Below are positions 46,038 through 55,443 of a DNA stretch of 64,000 nt, in pieces. Source of the stretch: Prevotella lacticifex. Lineage in GTDB: Bacteria > Bacteroidota > Bacteroidia > Bacteroidales > Bacteroidaceae. The first letter of the stretch is position 1. Every line of letters starts with the position of its first letter. The notes beneath the pieces were generated by a model. It was given only the letters and a program-made list of their open reading frames with translations, was not told where the DNA came from and made no database searches. The stretch covers positions 62,001-126,000 of the forward strand of contig NZ_BPTV01000002.1 of NCBI RefSeq assembly GCF_019973375.1, read 5' to 3'. The position numbers and the translations under genes are program-made.

Positions 46038-47596
46038 AGTGTATCGTTGTTTGAGTGTTCAGGACCTTTCTTTATTTGTTTGCAAAGAATGCTGATTTCC
46101 ACGGCTAAGAGAGTCGTGAAGAGTGCCAGGAAGAGGAAGAATGTGATCATGATGCTACGTGGCTGAAGGTCGGAAACAGCCACCCACGTCGGCAACATAT
46201 CCTGAATTGTCCATGGCTGTCGCCCTATCTCGGCTACCATCCATCCGCTCTCACTGCAAATCCAGGCCAACGGAATGGCGATAAGCGCAAGAATATGAAG
46301 CCAACGGAATTTCCTCTCGCTGATATCTTTACGGAAGACGACGAAAAGAACGACCGCAAAGAAGAGCATAAAGAAGGTGCCGAGCCCCACCATCGTACGG
46401 AAGAGCCAGAACGTTATGCCTATCGGCGGCACCGTCCGCGATGCGTCCTTAACGTATCCATAACCAAAATATTTCACATTATCGGCCACAGTGCGCCGCG
46501 TTTTCTCCGATTTGTTGCCCATAGTGCGGTATAGCGCAACAGCATCGATAGCCTTTTTGCCCATGTCAACCTTCTCGGCTAACGATGGCTGGCGCTGTCC
46601 CTCATTGTCGGTATAACCGTTTATAATGTCGTTAATGCCAGGCACATAGCCATTCAAGTCGTGAGTAGCGAGAACGGATAGCAGGTTTGGAAAAGCAATG
46701 CGGCATGCCGGTTCCTTCTGAGAGGCATAATCGGGCTGTGCAAAGGGGTTGACGGCTGCGAAGAGCGTCAGACTCTGCGATTTTCCGCCGTTATAAAGAG
46801 CCTCCATAGCAGCAAGTTTCATGGGTTGAGTGCGGGCCACCATATATGCCGAATTATCTCCGGTGGCGAAAGCGGCAAGCGCAGCGAAGAGTCCCACCGA
46901 AGCTCCAATCTTGATACTTCGCCGTGCCATAACAGTCTCACGGCCTTTGAGCAGATACCAGCACGACACCGCTACACAGAAAACGGCACCGATAAGCCAC
47001 GAGGAAGTGACGGTGTGAAGGAATTTGTCGACGGCAAACGGCGATAGAGCAACATCGGCAAAGCTCGACATTTCGAACCTCATAGTGTCGGGGTTAAACT
47101 GCTGGCCTATAGGATATTGCATCCACGCGTTGGCAACAAGAATCCACCACGCTGATATTGTAGCTCCCAAGCCGGTGAGCCAAGTAGATGCGAGATGGAA
47201 GCCGCGCGACACTTTCTTCCATCCGAAAAACATTACGGCAACGAAAGTCGACTCCATAAAGAACGCCACAATACCTTCTATGGCCAGAGGAGCACCGAAG
47301 ATATCGCCTACAAACCATGAATAATTACTCCAGTTTGTGCCGAATTCAAATTCGAGGATGATGCCGGTGGCAACGCCGATGGCAAAATTTATGCCGAAGA
47401 GTTTCTCCCAAAATCGGGCCGTATCGCGCCACGACAGTTGCCCGGTACGATAATAAATTGTTTCGGCAATACCCATAATGACAGCCAATCCGAGGGTCAG
47501 CGGCACAAAGAGCCAATGGTAGGCGGCTGTCAGGGCGAACTGCGCACGCGACCAGTCGACGACTGACGGTGCAATTTCTAATAAAAGATGGTTCAT
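46034..47596 (-). CDS. cydA: Cytochrome bd oxidase subunit I
   Basis: 520 residues. Conserved CydA features: RAQFALTAAYHWLFVPLTLGL with the N-terminal heme-ligand His, LEFEFGTNW, the Q-loop region with long insertion, and the C-terminal GRQPWTIQDMLPT motif. It carries hemes b558, b595 and d and faces the periplasm for quinol oxidation. Operon order DUF4492-cydA-cydB, with 34 bp between the first two. Confidence 0.97.
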   Translation of the reverse strand: MNHLLLEIAPSVVDWSRAQFALTAAYHWLFVPLTLGLAVIMGIAETIYYRTGQLSWRDTARFWEKLFGINFAIGVATGIILEFEFGTNWSNYSWFVGDIFGAPLAIEGIVAFFMESTFVAVMFFGWKKVSRGFHLASTWLTGLGATISAWWILVANAWMQYPIGQQFNPDTMRFEMSSFADVALSPFAVDKFLHTVTSSWLIGAVFCVAVSCWYLLKGRETVMARRSIKIGASVGLFAALAAFATGDNSAYMVARTQPMKLAAMEALYNGGKSQSLTLFAAVNPFAQPDYASQKEPACRIAFPNLLSVLATHDLNGYVPGINDIINGYTDNEGQRQPSLAEKVDMGKKAIDAVALYRTMGNKSEKTRRTVADNVKYFGYGYVKDASRTVPPIGITFWLFRTMVGLGTFFMLFFAVVLFVVFRKDISERKFRWLHILALIAIPLAWICSESGWMVAEIGRQPWTIQDMLPTWVAVSDLQPRSIMITFFLFLALFTTLLAVEISILCKQIKKGPEHSNNDTL

Positions 47597-47630
47597 ATTG
47601 TCATAGTTGGTTTTAAGTTATTTAATCGAT

Positions 47631-47882
47631 TCATTGTCCCAAACCGGGCGTTCGTTGTGGTGGCGGAGCCTCCTTCAGCACCTGCTTTCGCACAAAATCG
47701 CTTTTTCGCATCGTTCCGCGGTGAGTGGCAATATAATTAGGAAAAAAGAAAATACGCAACAGAACGAAGATTATCACTAACTTCACGAGGATAACAATCC
47801 ACAGCGTCCTGCCCCACGTCATGTGGCGGAAACCGTCAACATAGAAATTGACAATGCCTGTTATCGTTCTTCTCAATTCCAT
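47631..47882 (-). CDS. DUF4492 small membrane protein of the cyd operon
   Basis: 83 residues with one membrane helix (TLWIVILVKLVIIFVLLRIFFF, about 25-45 for the core) and the lead GIVNFYVDGFRHMTWGRTLW that characterises DUF4492. These small proteins are regularly found just before cydAB in Bacteroidota and may help oxidase assembly or stability, like CydX elsewhere; that role is inferred from position. A TAAGTTTG -7 element ends 5 nt before its ATG. Confidence 0.88.
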   Translation of the reverse strand: MELRRTITGIVNFYVDGFRHMTWGRTLWIVILVKLVIIFVLLRIFFFPNYIATHRGTMRKSDFVRKQVLKEAPPPQRTPGLGQ

Positions 47883-47886
47883 GTTG

Positions 47887-47894
47887 CAAACTTA
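47887..47894 (-). promoter_or_regulatory. -7 element of the cyd operon
   Basis: TAAGTTTG read leftward. It lies 5 nt before the ATG at 47882, so the mRNA would be nearly leaderless. No convincing -33 TTTG at the right spacing. Confidence 0.4.
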
Positions 47895-47967
47895 AACAAA
47901 TTATTTTAAAATCTCCTATTTTCTCCGAATATTTTTGTTTTTAGTTCAAATTTTCGGTTTTCAGCCG

Positions 47968-48411
47968 TCAAAAATCGTTATCGCACTGCCGGTGCAGCCA
48001 TGTCATGACAACGCGGGTTAGGAGAATTTGCTCCTTGACGGTGAGCTGCCGCCCCTTTGGAATGCCGTACCACTTGGCGAGACACCCACGACAACAGCAT
48101 CCCGTAGCGTGCTGGGCGATGAACGGAGGGAAGACCCCATGGCGCATGGGCGTCTGTCGGCCATCATTAGGTATATCGGCTGGAGCGAGCCGCCGGGCTA
48201 TAGTCTCACCCACCCCCTGCTCTATCTTCGTCCATCCGTGTTGACGGATATACTCCTTATCCTTGGCGTTGAGATAGAAAGAGCTGCGGAACTTACTCTT
48301 GGCAAGACGTTCGAAAAGCGGCTTCAGGTCAATGGCTTCGACCTCTTTCATTAATTTCGCTTTTTCTTCATTCTCTGGTTCATCAAAAAGACTTAATTCT
48401 CTGTAAACCAT
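47968..48411 (-). CDS. DUF4186-family protein
   Basis: 147 residues. After an acidic lead (LFDEPENEEKAKLMKEVEAI), the DUF4186 core runs from RLAKSKFRSSFYL to the end, with HGWTKIEQG, PMRHGVFPPFIAQHATGCCCRGCLAKW and GRQLTVKEQ. The Cys-rich CCCRGC with nearby His residues suggests a metal site. The function is unknown. It lies 85 bp upstream of DUF4492-cydAB on the same strand, but the -7 element at 47887 suggests separate transcription. Confidence 0.88.
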   Translation of the reverse strand: MVYRELSLFDEPENEEKAKLMKEVEAIDLKPLFERLAKSKFRSSFYLNAKDKEYIRQHGWTKIEQGVGETIARRLAPADIPNDGRQTPMRHGVFPPFIAQHATGCCCRGCLAKWYGIPKGRQLTVKEQILLTRVVMTWLHRQCDNDF

Positions 48412-48487
48412 TCAATTATCCTTTGTTATTAAATCTTGGCGTAATCAATATACCAAAGAAATTTCTGTCACCCTCCGGCACAACCGT

Positions 48488-48769
48488 TTACTCGTACTCA
48501 CGCGCTCGTTCTTCCTTCTTACGCATTTCTTCTATACGTATTTTTCTGGCCGCATCGTCCTCCCGTTTGAGCCTTTCCTGGAAATTTTTATTCCATTCTT
48601 CCCTTTCTTTCTCCTCCTTGTCCATCTCATTTTTTTCATGGGCGCACATGCCAAGGATAAAAACGATGACGATGAGAGGTCCTATCACCTTACCAAAGAC
48701 GGCAGTGCTTCCGGTATAGAGGAATACACCGACGACACCAATCAGCATAAGAATGAAAAATAATTCCAT
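48488..48769 (-). CDS. Small membrane protein with charged coiled tail
   Basis: 93 residues from the ATG at 48769 (MELFFILMLIGVVGVFLYTG); an in-frame TTG four codons upstream is less likely. Two hydrophobic segments at about 2-20 and 25-45 are followed by a strongly charged tail (EKNEMDKEEKEREEWNKN, RKEDDAARKIRIEEMR) that should be helical in the cytoplasm. No family is recognised. It follows the SNF2 gene by 42 bp on the same strand. Confidence 0.65.
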   Translation of the reverse strand: MELFFILMLIGVVGVFLYTGSTAVFGKVIGPLIVIVFILGMCAHEKNEMDKEEKEREEWNKNFQERLKREDDAARKIRIEEMRKKEERAREYE

Positions 48770-48811
48770 AAAAAAGCTCAATTTATTCTACAAAAAATCA
48801 CGACCAAACGA

Positions 48812-51800
48812 CTACGCCAACAGTTCGAGGAGCTCCTCCTGAGTGAGAGCGTGGCCCATGTCGGTACCCTCAAGCAGCGAGTCGGCAAGGTCGCGCTTAC
48901 TCTTATGCAGTCGGAGAATCTTCTCCTCAATAGTGTGCTGAGATATAAGATGATAGACGGTTACATCCTGTTTCTGCCCTATACGGTATGCGCGGTCTGT
49001 AGCCTGCTGCTCAATGGCCGGATTCCACCATGGATCGAGATGGATGACATAGTTAGCTCCGGTAAGGTTTAGACCCAATCCGCCGGCTTTCAAGCTTATG
49101 AGGAAGAACGGGCACTCGCCATGTTGGAATTTCTTCACGAGGGCCTCACGCTGTCCCATCGGTGTGGAACCGTCGAGGTAGAGGTAAGGCAGCTTGGCCT
49201 TATCCATGGCTTTCCTCACCTGATCGAAGAAACTGGTAAACTGGCTGAATACGAGAGCCCTATTGCCGCTGTCGTTAAGATTCTCGGCAAGGTTGACAAA
49301 AGCAGCCACCTTGCTCGATTCATGTTTCCACTTCTTATCGACGAGCGAGACGCTGCATGCCATTTCGCGCAACTTGGTAATCTCTGCTAAGGTGCTGACC
49401 TTCACTGTTTTATCAGCACGGACAGACTTCTCCGCCATACGGCGATGCACCTCATATACTTTCATCTCCTCATCGCTAAGTTCTACGGGCATCGTTATCT
49501 CGTTCTTCTCCGGCAGTTCGTCGAGCACATCATTCTTCGTCCGTCGCAGCAGGAAAGGCGAAATAAGACGACGCAACTGCCTCTGGCGTTCCTTATCGTG
49601 CTTATTTTCAATCGGCTCAATGAATTTCTTACCGAACTGCTCAGCACTGCCGAGGAGTCCGGGATTGATAAACTGGAAGAGGTTCCACAACTCCGACAGA
49701 TGGTTCTGAATAGGCGTTCCCGTGAGGATCACCTTTCTTTTAGCTTGCAGCATCATCGCAGCCTTCGACATTTTCGTGTTCGGATTCTTGATTGTATGGG
49801 CCTCATCGAGACAAACTACGTCCCATTCCTTCTCCGAGAGTTTCTTGTGCTGGATGTTAAGCAGAGCGTATGTCGATACGATGACATCGCCGGCACCCGC
49901 CTCGTCGATAGCTTTCTCACGGTCGTCGGCACTGTTGAGGATAGTGACGTTGAGCGTAGGCGCAAACCGTGCGAGCTCGTTGCGCCAGTTGGGAACCACC
50001 GATGCAGGTGCCACAACGAGCGCGGCACCATTTTCGGCCTGGTCGAGGAGGAGCGTGATTGTTTGCAGAGTCTTACCGAGACCCATATCGTCAGCCAGGC
50101 AAGCTCCTGCTCCCCAGGACGTTACGCGCCACATCCACTCATAGCCCTCAAGCTGATAGTCGCGCAGAGTGGCATTCAAAGAATTCGGCACCTGAGGCTC
50201 ACTCGTCGTACTATCCTTGATACGCTTGCGCAGGGCCTCAAGTTCCTTATTCTTACCTACATTGAGATTGTTATTGTCGATGACATCGCCGATGAGCCCT
50301 GCTGCCGCCGTAGACATCTGGAGGTGATTACGGCGGTCAGTGGTGACGGTGTCGAGGCGCTTCAAAATTCTCTTGAGCTCACTGCTGAGACTGATATATT
50401 CATTGTCGCCTACCTTTATATACTTACGGTAGCCCTGCTCGTGCATCATCTCCAAGAGTTGCTGGAGGGATATGATTTCATCCTCATCGATATGTATATC
50501 TCCCTCAACATCAAACCATCCGTTCTTCGACTTAAAGTTGATATTTACCGACTTGGCACCAACCGCAGGGTGATACTTCAAGCGTTCGCCCTCAGGCCAC
50601 TCCATCTCGCAGATGTTGGAATTATTCTTAACCCACTCCATAATTTCGAGGAAGGCGCCGGTGCCTACGCTTAAAGTCTCCGTCGTCATCGTAGGAGCAA
50701 AGTCGTTCTCGTCGTCGATGACCCCGACATTGACCAACTCCTGGGTGAACAGATGCATATTTCTCTTTTCGACACGCAAGTGGCGCACCACCTGGACTTT
50801 CTTACCATTACTCGTGGCGATGGCATTCACATTGCCCTCACCGGGCGCAAAGCTCATATCCTCGAAAACATGTACCGAAACTGATATTGCGAATGTAATG
50901 GCATCGATGGGCACACACCGCAGAGTGAGCTTCGTCTGACCGTCGACGCGCTCCAGATTGTCGAGTTCCACAACCATGTTGGAGTGGACTTCCGTCTTGC
51001 CTCCCAACGTAGCTATGAGCTTCATTATCAGCGGCTCAGCCTCCTTAGGGTATTTCCGCTGTGAGAGGATCTGCGCGTAGACCCTCTTCTCGAATGTCGT
51101 CGGCGTGAAAACAGAGTAGTCGGTGTCGGTATTTTTCCTGTAATATGCTGCCCGCGTAGTCGCTGACGCGAGTTCCTCAACATTGGTTGTCACTGAGAAA
51201 GAGCCGTCCTTCTCCTTGTCGATAATCAGGAAGGGCTTGTCCTCATGGATATTCACCTGATGAAGATCGGTGACATCACCGGTGAATATATGGTCGCAGC
51301 CCACCAATTTATCAATATTATGAGGCAGAGAGATATAGTAATCGTAATAGCTTTGCTTATCAATGATTTTCTTGTCGTTTTCGTCAAGAATCTGCGGACT
51401 GTCGACTTTCAATTTCTTCAATGCCGTAGTATTCATCCTCCGGCCCGGCGACCACGTTCCGTCCTTCTTCTTTTTCTGTAACAGCGCCTGCACATACGTA
51501 TTGTCGATGATGTATAAGAGCCGTTCCTGTCTGTCGGCATCATCCTTGGCTTTATCGTTTCCGGCATTGATAATCTCCTCTAACTTCGTCTCCCACAGAG
51601 GCTTAATCTTCAGTCGACCGAACACAGAGTCAGGGAATTTCAATCCTTCAGCATTGCCGACGAGCCCTGTAGGCCGGAGCTCCGCGCGCAGCCAAGCCCA
51701 GTGGGGAGCCATCGTGAAATCGAGTTCTACACCTCCTTTAGGCAACGTCCACGTGAGCTTAGCCACCATCCATGCAAGAAGATAGGGTGCCTTCACCGTC

Positions 51801-52819
51801 GGATCCTGAGCTATTTGGTTTACCGAAGCGGATTCAAAATCGATTTCCTTATGATCGAAGAAGAAGGTTTTAATCAATTTAAAGACAACGTTGAACTTAT
51901 AGTAAATGGTAAACGAATCCTTATTGTACAGAGCCGACAGCTTCTTCGTTGCGGCCTCCGAACCGTTGAGCATCATGCAGAGCACGTAGTAATAGTTGGC
52001 GGCAAACGAGCTGAAACTGCCCTTATAACCATAGCTCGCAAGCTTGTTATGCGCTGTCATCGCCTTAGTGAATAATTTGAACGATTCGGCATAGTCTTTC
52101 TCGTAGAGCTTCTTTATGGCGACAATCAGAAGAGAGCTTTCATCAACCTTAAATGAATTGATATCGCCAACCAGCTCACCCGTACCGAGGTAATAATAAT
52201 AATTGAACCGAGTGATGAGCCCGGGGCGATTAAGGTCTACCGTGGTCTGGCTGCAATGATCAATAAACAGTTGGCGAATGTAATCCCATGGCAAATCCGT
52301 ATCGGCAACGATGGCTTCGCCAAAGAATTTATCCAATACCGGAATTAGAATTTCATCGCAGAGCCCCAAGACGATATTGCGATAGTCGGGGTTAGTAAAA
52401 ATGCAAGCAACCTCTTTGACGAGCAGGGAGAAGCTGGCATGATAGGAGGAATACGTGCTGGTATGGCAGTTCTGAATGAGTCGGATGGCATAGGCGACAT
52501 CCGTCAGGACCGTTATATTCCTAAGTTTCCTTGTGGTTCTCGCTATTCGATTGAACCAAAGCCTGTTATCGGGCTTCAGAAGCATGGTGAGATACTCAAA
52601 AAATATGCCATCAGCAAGCCGAAATGACTTTCTGCCGTAATAATAGTTGTGTTCTTCCTTGAGCAGCCCCTTACGAACCAGACCGTTAACTGTTGTTGTT
52701 ATCTGCCTTGCAGGAGTATTGCTGTCGAAGAATTTCTTAATAGTATCTAATGACAGATCTTGCCCAGCCAGATAGGCCATGAGCATTAATATCTTCTGCT
52801 CGTCACTGTTTGTTGCCAT
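48812..52819 (-). CDS. SNF2-family helicase with a large N-terminal region
   Basis: 1335 residues. The SNF2 motor occupies about residues 870-1330: YQLEGYEWMW, Walker A ADDMGLGKT, DEAH box VCLDEAHTIKNP, VILTGTPIQNHLSELW, then the helicase-C lobe with ALVFSQFTSF, LKAGGLGLNL and ATDRAYRIGQKQDV. The first about 870 residues have no motif I recognise, apart from an N-terminal winged-helix-like segment (about 5-60, TARQITTTVNGLVRKGLL). Bacterial members of this type are thought to remodel protein-DNA complexes such as RNA polymerase. A TAACTTTG element lies at 52929-52936. No restriction or defence partner is adjacent. Confidence 0.92.
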   Translation of the reverse strand: MATNSDEQKILMLMAYLAGQDLSLDTIKKFFDSNTPARQITTTVNGLVRKGLLKEEHNYYYGRKSFRLADGIFFEYLTMLLKPDNRLWFNRIARTTRKLRNITVLTDVAYAIRLIQNCHTSTYSSYHASFSLLVKEVACIFTNPDYRNIVLGLCDEILIPVLDKFFGEAIVADTDLPWDYIRQLFIDHCSQTTVDLNRPGLITRFNYYYYLGTGELVGDINSFKVDESSLLIVAIKKLYEKDYAESFKLFTKAMTAHNKLASYGYKGSFSSFAANYYYVLCMMLNGSEAATKKLSALYNKDSFTIYYKFNVVFKLIKTFFFDHKEIDFESASVNQIAQDPTVKAPYLLAWMVAKLTWTLPKGGVELDFTMAPHWAWLRAELRPTGLVGNAEGLKFPDSVFGRLKIKPLWETKLEEIINAGNDKAKDDADRQERLLYIIDNTYVQALLQKKKKDGTWSPGRRMNTTALKKLKVDSPQILDENDKKIIDKQSYYDYYISLPHNIDKLVGCDHIFTGDVTDLHQVNIHEDKPFLIIDKEKDGSFSVTTNVEELASATTRAAYYRKNTDTDYSVFTPTTFEKRVYAQILSQRKYPKEAEPLIMKLIATLGGKTEVHSNMVVELDNLERVDGQTKLTLRCVPIDAITFAISVSVHVFEDMSFAPGEGNVNAIATSNGKKVQVVRHLRVEKRNMHLFTQELVNVGVIDDENDFAPTMTTETLSVGTGAFLEIMEWVKNNSNICEMEWPEGERLKYHPAVGAKSVNINFKSKNGWFDVEGDIHIDEDEIISLQQLLEMMHEQGYRKYIKVGDNEYISLSSELKRILKRLDTVTTDRRNHLQMSTAAAGLIGDVIDNNNLNVGKNKELEALRKRIKDSTTSEPQVPNSLNATLRDYQLEGYEWMWRVTSWGAGACLADDMGLGKTLQTITLLLDQAENGAALVVAPASVVPNWRNELARFAPTLNVTILNSADDREKAIDEAGAGDVIVSTYALLNIQHKKLSEKEWDVVCLDEAHTIKNPNTKMSKAAMMLQAKRKVILTGTPIQNHLSELWNLFQFINPGLLGSAEQFGKKFIEPIENKHDKERQRQLRRLISPFLLRRTKNDVLDELPEKNEITMPVELSDEEMKVYEVHRRMAEKSVRADKTVKVSTLAEITKLREMACSVSLVDKKWKHESSKVAAFVNLAENLNDSGNRALVFSQFTSFFDQVRKAMDKAKLPYLYLDGSTPMGQREALVKKFQHGECPFFLISLKAGGLGLNLTGANYVIHLDPWWNPAIEQQATDRAYRIGQKQDVTVYHLISQHTIEEKILRLHKSKRDLADSLLEGTDMGHALTQEELLELLA

Positions 52820-53179
52820 AAATGGAATAATGTAATTTCAGCGTTTAATTCGATCGTAGCAAGCAAGCGCATCCTCCGATTGCATTGACCGGAATGCCTT
52901 TCAGCCGACCTTAGTTTTAAATTTCCGCCAAAGTTACAAAAAATATCCGAGAATAAAGAGCAAAAACGAAAAATAGCAATACGAAATTGGCAATCTAAAA
53001 AGCCATAATAGGAAAACTGCTAACTACAAACAACAAAAGATTAACAAGGAACTGACGACGGAGAACGATAGCTTATCCCCACCCGACGGTATGACTTTAC
53101 GTCAAACCAAAAACCGGGGTGGGGACAAATATCTGCTTAGCCCCTTACAAGGAGCTCACAGTCAATCGTTTATCCGATA
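52820..53179. other. Intergenic region between the ferritin and SNF2 genes
   Basis: 360 bp without a gene. It holds the SNF2 promoter element (52929-52936) and, at about 53071-53128, a palindrome TTATCCCCACCC...GGGGTGGGGA that belongs to the dispersed family in the islands and may also terminate ferritin transcription. Confidence 0.65.
52929..52936 (-). promoter_or_regulatory. -7 element of the SNF2 gene
   Basis: TAACTTTG read leftward, about 110 bp before the ATG at 52819. Confidence 0.5.
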
Positions 53180-53701
53180 TCAGTTCTTAGCTGCGAGAGG
53201 AGCTGCCTGGGTGTAGACACGTGTGGCAAGGTCCTTGTCGAGGGTGTAGAGGCCATAGCCGTTGTCACCAATCATGCGCAGACTGTCGATGATTGTCTTT
53301 GCACTTTCTTCTTCCTCCACCTGCTCGTCGATGAACCATTTGAGCATACTCTGGGTGGCGAAGTCGTTCTCCGCGAGCGATACGGAATAGAGATTATTGA
53401 TGAGTGAGGTGACTTTCTGCTCGTGTTTAAGGGTCTCCTCAAACATATTCAGTGGTGATCCCCACTTCGTTGGAACGCCATCAATGGGCTGGAGCTGTAC
53501 TTCGCCGTCGCGCTGGAGGACATAATCGAAGAAAATCTTCACATGGTCGAGTTCCTCCTGATACTGAATCTCAAACCAGTTGGCAATGCCGGGATAGCCC
53601 TTAGTATTGGCAAAAGCCGACATCGACAGATAGAGATAGGCCGACCAAAACTCAGCGTTGATCTGTGCGTTAATTGCATCTTGTACTTTCTTGTTTAACA
53701 T
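53180..53701 (-). CDS. ftnA: Ferritin (ferroxidase type)
   Basis: 173 residues from the ATG at 53701 (MLNKKVQDAINAQINAEF); an upstream in-frame start adds 15 residues of no family character. Four-helix ferritin with ferroxidase ligands in NAEFWSAYLYLSM, YQEELDHVKIFF (Glu, His) and FIDEQVEEEESAK. It stores iron as a 24-mer and limits oxidative damage. TAAGTTTG lies at 53831-53838, giving a leader of about 125 nt. Confidence 0.96.
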   Translation of the reverse strand: MLNKKVQDAINAQINAEFWSAYLYLSMSAFANTKGYPGIANWFEIQYQEELDHVKIFFDYVLQRDGEVQLQPIDGVPTKWGSPLNMFEETLKHEQKVTSLINNLYSVSLAENDFATQSMLKWFIDEQVEEEESAKTIIDSLRMIGDNGYGLYTLDKDLATRVYTQAAPLAAKN

Positions 53702-53830
53702 AGTGTATTGATATTTAAATGGTTGGATACTCCTCATTAAAGTCATTGATAAAGATGATTATGGCAGATGATGCCAAAGACTGTCGACCATCGCCCCATC
53801 CGTATCATCATTCAGCTCAAATGACATTTG

Positions 53831-53838
53831 CAAACTTA
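53831..53838 (-). promoter_or_regulatory. -7 element of the ferritin gene
   Basis: TAAGTTTG read leftward, about 130 bp before the ATG. Confidence 0.45.
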
Positions 53839-53893
53839 CAAAAAATTGTTGGAATAATCACAACATCACACGTTAATAAAGAATAATCGGCCG

Positions 53894-53925
53894 AAAAAAA
53901 ACTGCCCTTAACGTTCCGTCGGCAG
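53894..53925 (-). terminator. Terminator of the porin-like gene
   Basis: Leftward: stem CTGCC/GGCAG with inner ACG/CGT pair, then eight T. It lies just after the stop codon at 53933. Confidence 0.85.
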
Positions 53926-53932
53926 GAGCGTT

Positions 53933-54943
53933 TCAGAATTCGCCCTGCCAGCCTATGCTCACGTCTATCGATGCTTTATGGTGCTCATTAGTAGGATTCA
54001 TGCGCGCGGCTTCAGCTTTGAAGGTGAATCCCAATGGCAATGTCGCGTTCAGACCTACGGTCCACTTATTGCACGAGGCGTTCTCGACATGGAATACACC
54101 GTCGTAGCGGGCGAAGGGAATAATTGAGAATTGTGTCAGCCTCATGAGTGTAGCCACATCGTAGCCCACCTCTACCCCCGCCGACCGGTTGCTGTTGGCA
54201 CTACTGGCGATAGCCTGACCGTCGATGGTCCACCCTCCGGCGAGATAAGCAAAGTCGAGAGCCACATGGGCCACATGCCGACTGTCACCGAGGTCGAGGC
54301 CCTGGCGCTGTTCCATACCCACCGTCGTCGTACCATAATAGCCCGACAAGCTGACATCAAGTCCGCCGCCAGTCTGGATGCCCACTCTCGAGGCAGCTCC
54401 CACTAACCGCGACTGCCGTAAAGGCGCAGCACCATAAACGTAGGCACCAGCCTCATAGTGGAAGATGCCGCTTCGTCCCCACACTGCCGCACCACCCTCA
54501 TGCCATGTCATAGGCAGCAGGGCGCTCTCGCTGTAGGGGTCGTAGATGGTCAGCGCAGGACCACCGCTGTTGGTCGTTCCAACGGGAATATCGACGATAC
54601 CGGCCTTGACGTTCAACGCCTCGCTCCATTCCTTATTGATATACAGCTTGTTAGTGGCGTAGTTGTCGACGAAACCATTCTGCCAACTGCCATCACTATG
54701 GAACCGCTCATACTCCATCTCGACGACTGCTGACCAGCCGCGGCCCATCTGCCATTGTCCACCGACCACAATATGCGGTAAGTCGATAATGGAAGGATGC
54801 TCCTGATTATGGCGATGACCGAAGTTCACCTCTGTCATCACATTGCCACTTATTCGTTTCTCCTGAATACTGTCTTGTGCGCTGACTGCCGTTGATAGCA
54901 TCGACAAGCCCACGGCGCAAAATAGAATTGTAACTTTTTTCAT
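53933..54943 (-). CDS. Outer-membrane beta-barrel porin-like protein
   Basis: 336 residues from the ATG at 54943, which gives signal peptide MKKVTILFCAVGLSMLSTAV; an in-frame TTG seven codons upstream overlaps the promoter. The body alternates short polar/aromatic strands (WSAVVEMEYERF, KLYINKEWSEALNVKAG, GVEVGYDVATLMRLTQFSIIPFARYDG) as in phosphate-selective-porin-like barrels, and the final residue is Phe (GWQGEF). What passes through it is unknown. TACCTTTG lies at 54962-54969, 18 nt before the start. Confidence 0.75.
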   Translation of the reverse strand: MKKVTILFCAVGLSMLSTAVSAQDSIQEKRISGNVMTEVNFGHRHNQEHPSIIDLPHIVVGGQWQMGRGWSAVVEMEYERFHSDGSWQNGFVDNYATNKLYINKEWSEALNVKAGIVDIPVGTTNSGGPALTIYDPYSESALLPMTWHEGGAAVWGRSGIFHYEAGAYVYGAAPLRQSRLVGAASRVGIQTGGGLDVSLSGYYGTTTVGMEQRQGLDLGDSRHVAHVALDFAYLAGGWTIDGQAIASSANSNRSAGVEVGYDVATLMRLTQFSIIPFARYDGVFHVENASCNKWTVGLNATLPLGFTFKAEAARMNPTNEHHKASIDVSIGWQGEF

Positions 54944-54961
54944 ATCTTTGTTTTTGGGTTG

Positions 54962-54969
54962 CAAAGGTA
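54962..54969 (-). promoter_or_regulatory. -7 element of the porin-like gene
   Basis: TACCTTTG followed by GC read leftward, 18 nt before the ATG at 54943. Confidence 0.6.
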
Positions 54970-55190
54970 TGATTTAGCCGAAAAATGAACAAAAATTGTG
55001 CATACCCAAAAATAGTGATTTTCCATTCGTGGGTATGTTCCTGAACTAATCAAAACGTATTACCGGCAAGCGGAACGGTGAGTTTAATTACTTCACACGA
55101 GCCGAAGGAACACGTTTCTGAACGGACAGGAACCATTATACAATTCCATAAAAGCGGATTCAGAATTACGAAAAATATTAACACAAAAGA

Positions 55191-55300
55191 AATACATATC
55201 GTTTGGCGTCCTAAAACGGGCCGTTTTGCGTCCTCAAACGGTCCATTTCGCAAGGTGAAACGGACCGTTTGGGAACACCAAATGATATGTTTTACAATCT
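55191..55300 (-). repeat. 22-bp x 5 palindromic array, locus 4 (inverted)
   Basis: Five 22-bp units at 55191, 55213, 55235, 55257 and 55279. Inner units read AAACGGGCCGTTT, AAACGGTCCATTT and AAACGGACCGTTT. The left flank (GAAAAATATTAACA) is the complement of the right flank of loci 1-3, so this copy is inverted. It lies in the 500-bp gap 54944-55443, which holds no gene besides a promoter. Confidence 0.85.
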
Positions 55301-55443
55301 CACTGATTATGAGACAGTTAGAAAGTCGGACTAAAACCGGATATCAAGTGAAATATTATTACAATATTTTTTTATCCTTCCATTTGATTAGGCTGACAAC
55401 AATCAGACCCTGCGGCATCCGACCCATCATCTTTTAGGGGTCA

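Noticed and set aside
48812..52819. SNF2 gene as part of an anti-phage defence locus
   Set aside because: No nuclease, methylase, phospholipase D or DUF1998-type partner is adjacent; the neighbours are cytochrome bd, DUF4186 and ferritin genes.
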